Assembly (NCBI RefSeq): GCF_030525755.1
Contig: NZ_JAUNEC010000064.1
Coordinates: 1 to 7,846 of the forward strand
Length of the DNA stretch: 7,846 nt
Direction of reading: 5' to 3'
From: Alysiella sp.
GTDB taxonomy: Bacteria; Pseudomonadota; Gammaproteobacteria; Burkholderiales; Neisseriaceae
Within the stretch, counting starts at the first letter, position 1. Every line of letters starts with the position of its first letter. Shown piece by piece: positions 4,777-7,846 of this stretch. The notes below the pieces were generated by a model. It searched no databases, was not told the origin of the DNA, and saw only the letters and a list, made by a program, of their open reading frames with translations. Made by a program: the position numbers and the translations under genes.

Positions 4777-4814
4777 AAACGCCCCAAATGCGAAGTTGTG
4801 CATTTGGGGCGTTT
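4777..4814. terminator. Bidirectional terminator between convergent transcripts
   Basis: A perfect 15-bp stem pairs 4777-4791 (AAACGCCCCAAATGC) with 4800-4814 around an 8-base loop (GAAGTTGT). Read on the minus strand, it is followed by TTTTCTTT (overlapping the stem end), and on the plus strand by GTTTGGTTT, a weaker tract. It sits between the end of the plus-strand cassette (4773) and the end of the minus-strand gene at 4868, so it can stop both. Confidence 0.8.
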
Positions 4815-4866
4815 GGTTTGGGTACGCTGGAACGCAAAGGTTCGCGGGTACGCTTAAAAAAAGATT

Positions 4867-4878
4867 TTCAGGCAGCCG
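4867..4878 (-). repeat. DUS-like word at the stop codon of the small acidic gene
   Basis: Minus-strand CGGCTGCCTGAA matches 11 of 12 positions. Its internal TGA is the stop codon of the gene at 4868-5185, preceded by the two Ala codons of the same word. Confidence 0.7.
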
Positions 4879-5185
4879 ACCAGCGTGGGTCTGCCATTAA
4901 AGCGGTTTTAATCGGTTCGTAAACGTCTTTTAATTCCGCAGTATTTTGACAAGCATTAATCAACACATTGGCAAAAATAGGATATTGTTTTTCCGATAGT
5001 GGTTGAACGCAATCCAAATCAAAATATTCAAACATTTCATAATTGATTTCCCAAAGCAAGCCCAACTGTTCGTCCAATTGAGTAATTGGTTTTTGTGTTG
5101 CCAAAGAAAAGGCATAAGCTTGTTGCTTGTTTAACGGCGTTGTCATACGCTCACCGTTTACTGTTTGGGTATAAAGCAAAGTCAT
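4868..5185 (-). CDS. Small acidic protein, candidate immunity partner of the MuF C-terminal domain
   Basis: A 105-residue protein whose ATG overlaps the MuF stop (ATGA, 5185-5182), with GGAG seven bases upstream, so the two are translationally coupled. It has 13 Asp/Glu against 7 Lys/Arg, no signal peptide and no membrane span; it is mostly helical with aromatic patches (L-L-W-E-I-N-Y-E-M-F-E-Y-F-D-L-D, residues about 43-58). I recognise no family. Size, acidity, coupling and low G+C match those of the extension on the preceding gene, which is what immunity genes of MuF-type polymorphic toxins look like. That role is inference; a head-assembly accessory protein is the alternative. Its TGA stop lies within a DUS-like word (4867-4878). 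Confidence 0.7.
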   Translation of the reverse strand: MTLLYTQTVNGERMTTPLNKQQAYAFSLATQKPITQLDEQLGLLWEINYEMFEYFDLDCVQPLSEKQYPIFANVLINACQNTAELKDVYEPIKTALMADPRWSAA

Positions 5186-6480
5186 GATAACGCTCCAATA
5201 ATGAAAAAGATTTGATTTTGTTGCTCTTTTGGTAATGATAACACATAAACCAATAATTTAATGCGATTTTGTACCGTCAAGTAACGTAAATCCATAGGCA
5301 CAATGTCTGCTTTTTGCAAGTGTTGCTGAATATTGTCTATTTTGTTTAGCCAATCATTTGTATTTGGACGTGCAAAAAATTGATTTAACGCATCAATTTT
5401 CTTTTGTGGATAGCCGTCCATCGTGAACATAAAATCCAGTGTTTTCAGTTGTTCACGCGCAACCCCGTCTTCCAAAATCAAAAAATCAGGTGGATTTTTT
5501 ACATCTAAATCATAACGTTCCAAACGAACGCCAAAATACACTTGCCATTGTGCTGCTGGCATGGCTTCCCAAAGTTTATCTTGACCTGTATCTTTATCGT
5601 GTAACAAACGGCCAATTTCACTTTGTAATGGTTGAATTTCGCTAAAATCAACCATATTCAAATTTTTGGTATTGATGCGTTGCCACAAATATTCATCGCT
5701 TTGGTTAAGCAAATCATCAGCAAAATCTTGACCATGCCGCTCCGCCGCCAAATCCAATACCGCGTCCACACGCTTGGCGTGATTGTGGGCAAAACTGGGC
5801 GTGATGTCTTTTGGCACTTTAACCACTTCGCCTGTGCGCGGATTGGTCACTTGCACAAACTCAAAATTTGGCTCTTCGCTAATCCCTTCGCGTTCTGCCT
5901 GACCGCGTGTCAGTTGCGTTACCGTGCATTTGCAACCATAGCCATTGGGCGGAAAAATCTGCTGCCAAATGGGGTGTCGCACAGGCAAAATCAAGCCATA
6001 GTAGCGCTTGTGGTCATCACGTTTGTGATTGGACGCGGACGGATTGTAGCGCAAATAGGGCATGGCTTTGGCGTTGCGCTCAATGCGTTGCCAACGGCTA
6101 GCCGCGTGTGCGGTCGCCATATTGGTTTCAAAGATTTTGCGTAAACGGCGCGTGCTGCCCAGTTGCACGGTTTTGGCTTGACCGTCCAACGGGTCTATCA
6201 TCACAGCTTCGCCCCACCAGCCACGCGCCATTAAATACGGTTTCAGGCGTTTTTGGAAATCGGCAAAGCCTGTGCCATTTGCCAGCGCGTCCACGATTGC
6301 CGAGCGTACTTCGGCGAGCATATCCGCATCCATCATTTTGGCAACGGTAAACGCATATTTATGCTGGTCTAGCCACACATCATAATGCGAAAAACTGCCT
6401 TGCAAAGCCTTTGATTTCAAATGTTCAAGGGCAGCACGGTCAATCAATGTGAGCGGTATCATTTCAGGCTGCATTTTCAT
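5182..6480 (-). CDS. MuF-type minor head protein (Mu gpF/gp30, SPP1 gp7 family) with uncharacterised C-terminal extension
   Basis: A 432-residue protein. Residues 25-195 carry the MuF domain: W-L-D-Q-H-K-Y-A-F-T-V-A-K, then G-T-G-F-A-D-F (69-75), N-M-A-T-A-H-A-A-S-R-W (120-130), R-D-D-H-K-R-Y-Y-G-L-I-L-P-V-R-H-P-I-W and P-P-N-G-Y-G-C-K-C-T-V (177-187). MuF proteins sit at the portal vertex and are packaged with the DNA. Residues from about 250 onward are unlike the domain core: no family recognised, AT-rich coding, hydrophobic end (Q-I-F-F-I-I-G-A-L-S). MuF C-termini are known carriers of toxin domains, so this is a toxin candidate. The start at 6480 overlaps the portal stop by 17 bases; GGGGGA lies 2 bases before this ATG but 8 bases before the in-frame ATG at 6474, which may be the true start. 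Confidence 0.85.
   Translation of the reverse strand: MKMQPEMIPLTLIDRAALEHLKSKALQGSFSHYDVWLDQHKYAFTVAKMMDADMLAEVRSAIVDALANGTGFADFQKRLKPYLMARGWWGEAVMIDPLDGQAKTVQLGSTRRLRKIFETNMATAHAASRWQRIERNAKAMPYLRYNPSASNHKRDDHKRYYGLILPVRHPIWQQIFPPNGYGCKCTVTQLTRGQAEREGISEEPNFEFVQVTNPRTGEVVKVPKDITPSFAHNHAKRVDAVLDLAAERHGQDFADDLLNQSDEYLWQRINTKNLNMVDFSEIQPLQSEIGRLLHDKDTGQDKLWEAMPAAQWQVYFGVRLERYDLDVKNPPDFLILEDGVAREQLKTLDFMFTMDGYPQKKIDALNQFFARPNTNDWLNKIDNIQQHLQKADIVPMDLRYLTVQNRIKLLVYVLSLPKEQQNQIFFIIGALS
6463..6474 (-). repeat. DUS-like word at the portal stop / MuF start
   Basis: Minus-strand ATGCAGCCTGAA matches the AGGCAGCCTGAA dialect at 11 of 12 positions. The TGA inside it ends the portal gene, and the ATG that opens it is the in-frame start candidate at 6474 for the MuF gene. 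Confidence 0.6.
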
Positions 6481-7846
6481 CGTCCCCCAAAATCCAAGCG
6501 TTCACACCGTCCGCCACCAAACGCGAAATCAGTGCATTTTCCGATTTGGATAAATCCAATTTGCTTAATTTCTGTTCAAATTCGGCATAACTTTGACACT
6601 CATTGAGCGCGGATAAAATCGCGTCCATTTTCGGCTGCATAATGGTTTGTTCAATGCTTGTGGGCAATTTATCCGCATTCAGGCTGCCTGAAAATTTGGC
6701 GGACAATTTTTTTGCATTCGTTTTGTCATGCCCATTTGTTCCCTCGCCCTTTGGGAGAGGGCTAGGGAGAGGGGCATTTTCCAACATCACAAAATGCTGC
6801 TCATCAAAGCCCAATACATCGCGCACATAGTCTTTGGTCAAGTGGAACAAGCCACTGTCCAAATAAATTTTGTCGCGTTCAGCACGGGTTTTGTCAATTT
6901 GTTCTTCCTGATTGAACTCAAACCACACGCCATTTTTGGCAGATAAATCCTTGCCCCAAGCCAAATTAACAAGATAAATCGCGTCCAACAAATGCTGCAC
7001 GGCTTGGGTCAGCATTTGCAAATAGCCGTCTATGCGCTCGCCACGAATTTTATCTTCGGTTTCCTGCGCGGCACGGCTGCCCGATTCCAAATCGGACGTT
7101 TTCACTTTGCCGAGCAGCATTTTTTGAATCCGCGCATTGGCTAAATTTTCCAAACGCTTGAATGCCGAGCCGTCTGCGTTGTTTTGCAACATTTGAATGT
7201 CATCTTCACGCGAAACCGACATCGCGCCGCCATTGATTAAACCAAACAAACGTTGCACAAAACTGCGGTGTTCGTCATCGCTGTTGCTTTCGTTTTTGGC
7301 AATCAAATAGGGTTGGGCGTAGCGCGTGATGAATTGCGCGGCATAAACAAAACCTTGTTTGCGAATGCAAACGGCTGGATACAAACGCGCTGCCGACATT
7401 TCGCCAGCAGGTTGCGTGTCAATCGGGCGGTTTACCAAAAACAAAAATTGCACTTGCGTATTCAATGCCTTGTCATCCCAATGCAATTCGCCATTGGTTT
7501 TCGGTTTGAATTTGTCCAAACTGCCCTGACGGTTGTGGATTTTGGCAATGTCCACAAAACCGTCATCGCCTTTTTCGGTGTATTCGTAATGCGCCACGCC
7601 ATAACCGTTGAGTTTGGCAATCAGCACCACTTCGGCAAGCACAGGCAACCAACGGCGCACGGTGCGCCATAGGCGGTCGTGGTCGTCTTCGTTCAAGCCA
7701 TCGCCATAAATGCGCCAGTTTTGCGACAACATGGCGGCACGCAAATCTTCACGGCACGATTCAATTTCATCGTCCGCCAGCACCGCTTCAAGGGCTTGTT
7801 GGCGCGAAATCCCCAAACGCGACAGCATTTTGTCTGCGCCTTCGCC
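6464..7846 (-). CDS. Portal protein, Mu gp29-like (DUF935), 5' end outside window
   Basis: The frame is open to the right edge, six codons beyond the first ATG at 7828. The family's N-terminal region is absent, so that ATG is probably internal and the true start lies outside. Visible family features: D-D-E-I-x-S-C-R-E-D-L-R-A-A-M-L-S-Q-N-W-R-I near the window edge, V-L-I-A-K-L-N-G-Y-G-V-A-H-Y-E-Y, W-D-D-K-A-L-N-T-Q, R-L-Y-P-A-V-C-I-R-K, then H-R-S-F-V-Q-R-L-F-G-L-I-N-G-G-A-M-S-V-S and W-F-E-F-N-Q-E-E-Q-I-D-K-T-R-A-E-R-D-K. It forms the dodecameric portal through which DNA enters the head. About 350-385 residues past the 7828 ATG, a low-complexity linker carries a REP-like repeat (P-L-P-S-P-L-P-K-G-E-G) and a DUS (F-S-G-S-L-N). 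The TGA at 6466-6464 overlaps the MuF start. Confidence 0.87.
   Translation of the reverse strand, partial: GEGADKMLSRLGISRQQALEAVLADDEIESCREDLRAAMLSQNWRIYGDGLNEDDHDRLWRTVRRWLPVLAEVVLIAKLNGYGVAHYEYTEKGDDGFVDIAKIHNRQGSLDKFKPKTNGELHWDDKALNTQVQFLFLVNRPIDTQPAGEMSAARLYPAVCIRKQGFVYAAQFITRYAQPYLIAKNESNSDDEHRSFVQRLFGLINGGAMSVSREDDIQMLQNNADGSAFKRLENLANARIQKMLLGKVKTSDLESGSRAAQETEDKIRGERIDGYLQMLTQAVQHLLDAIYLVNLAWGKDLSAKNGVWFEFNQEEQIDKTRAERDKIYLDSGLFHLTKDYVRDVLGFDEQHFVMLENAPLPSPLPKGEGTNGHDKTNAKKLSAKFSGSLNADKLPTSIEQTIMQPKMDAILSALNECQSYAEFEQKLSKLDLSKSENALISRLVADGVNAWILGDDENAA
6681..6692 (+). repeat. Exact DUS AGGCTGCCTGAA inside the portal gene
   Basis: Exact 12-mer followed by AA. On the coding strand it gives F-S-G-S-L-N in the linker before the C-terminal helical segment of the portal. 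Confidence 0.9.
6741..6774. repeat. REP-like GGGAGAGGG repeat embedded in the portal gene
   Basis: CCCTCGCCC-TTT-GGGAGAGGG (6741-6761) is a hairpin with one mismatch, followed by CTAGGGAGAGGGG. This word family is a common dispersed intergenic repeat in proteobacteria. Here it lies in frame inside a gene and encodes P-L-P-S-P-L-P-K-G-E-G. Confidence 0.65.

Noticed and set aside
5632..6144. 170-residue plus-strand open frame opposite MuF
   Set aside because: Antisense to the conserved MuF motifs; no ribosome site or recognisable pattern.
1..7846. CRISPR array, tRNA/rRNA, transposase or Mu-end attachment sites
   Set aside because: No regularly spaced repeats, cloverleaf, transposase motif or recognisable phage end was seen anywhere in the window.

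Overview
The window is part of a Mu-like prophage in a member of the Neisseriaceae. The host call rests on 12-bp DNA-uptake-sequence (DUS) words of the AGGCTGCCTGAA type: two exact copies inside genes, one in the intergenic region, and four one-mismatch copies. This dialect is associated with Simonsiella, Alysiella and Kingella-like genera rather than with Neisseria proper, whose word ends in CGTCTGAA. The phage call rests on recognisable head proteins in a compact minus-strand order.

Layout, in the direction of late transcription (right to left): a Mu gp29-like portal open at the window's right edge (6464-7846); a Mu gpF/gp30-type minor head protein with a long, AT-rich C-terminal extension (5182-6480); and a small acidic protein overlapping its stop by 4 bases (4868-5185). 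A plus-strand cassette then interrupts the series (3473-4773): a ribbon-helix-helix-like regulator, a structured leader resembling the C4 antisense RNA arrangement of phage P1, a BRO-N type antirepressor, and an unknown 72-residue protein. After a roughly 400-base non-coding region, the minus-strand head genes resume: a prohead protease with a nested scaffold gene (2149-3066), a small head-decoration-like protein (1764-2120), a lambda gpE-family major capsid protein (748-1737), a Mu gp36-like connector protein (330-746), and the start of a gpG-type virion morphogenesis protein (1-326, running off the left edge).

Working together: the portal and MuF protein initiate the prohead. The scaffold, released by internal initiation or proteolysis, directs assembly of the major capsid protein. 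The protease matures the shell and the decoration protein stabilises it. gp36 and gpG form the head-tail interface. The plus-strand cassette looks like regulatory or accessory cargo. Three hairpins with T-tracts on the minus strand lie in or beside it, so the two halves of the head operon are probably transcribed separately or depend on antitermination.

The most interesting parts are the candidate MuF C-terminal toxin with a translationally coupled acidic partner, and the cassette with a C4-like leader RNA whose 3' portion can pair with the antirepressor ribosome binding site. All family assignments come from reading the protein sequences; no database search was possible.
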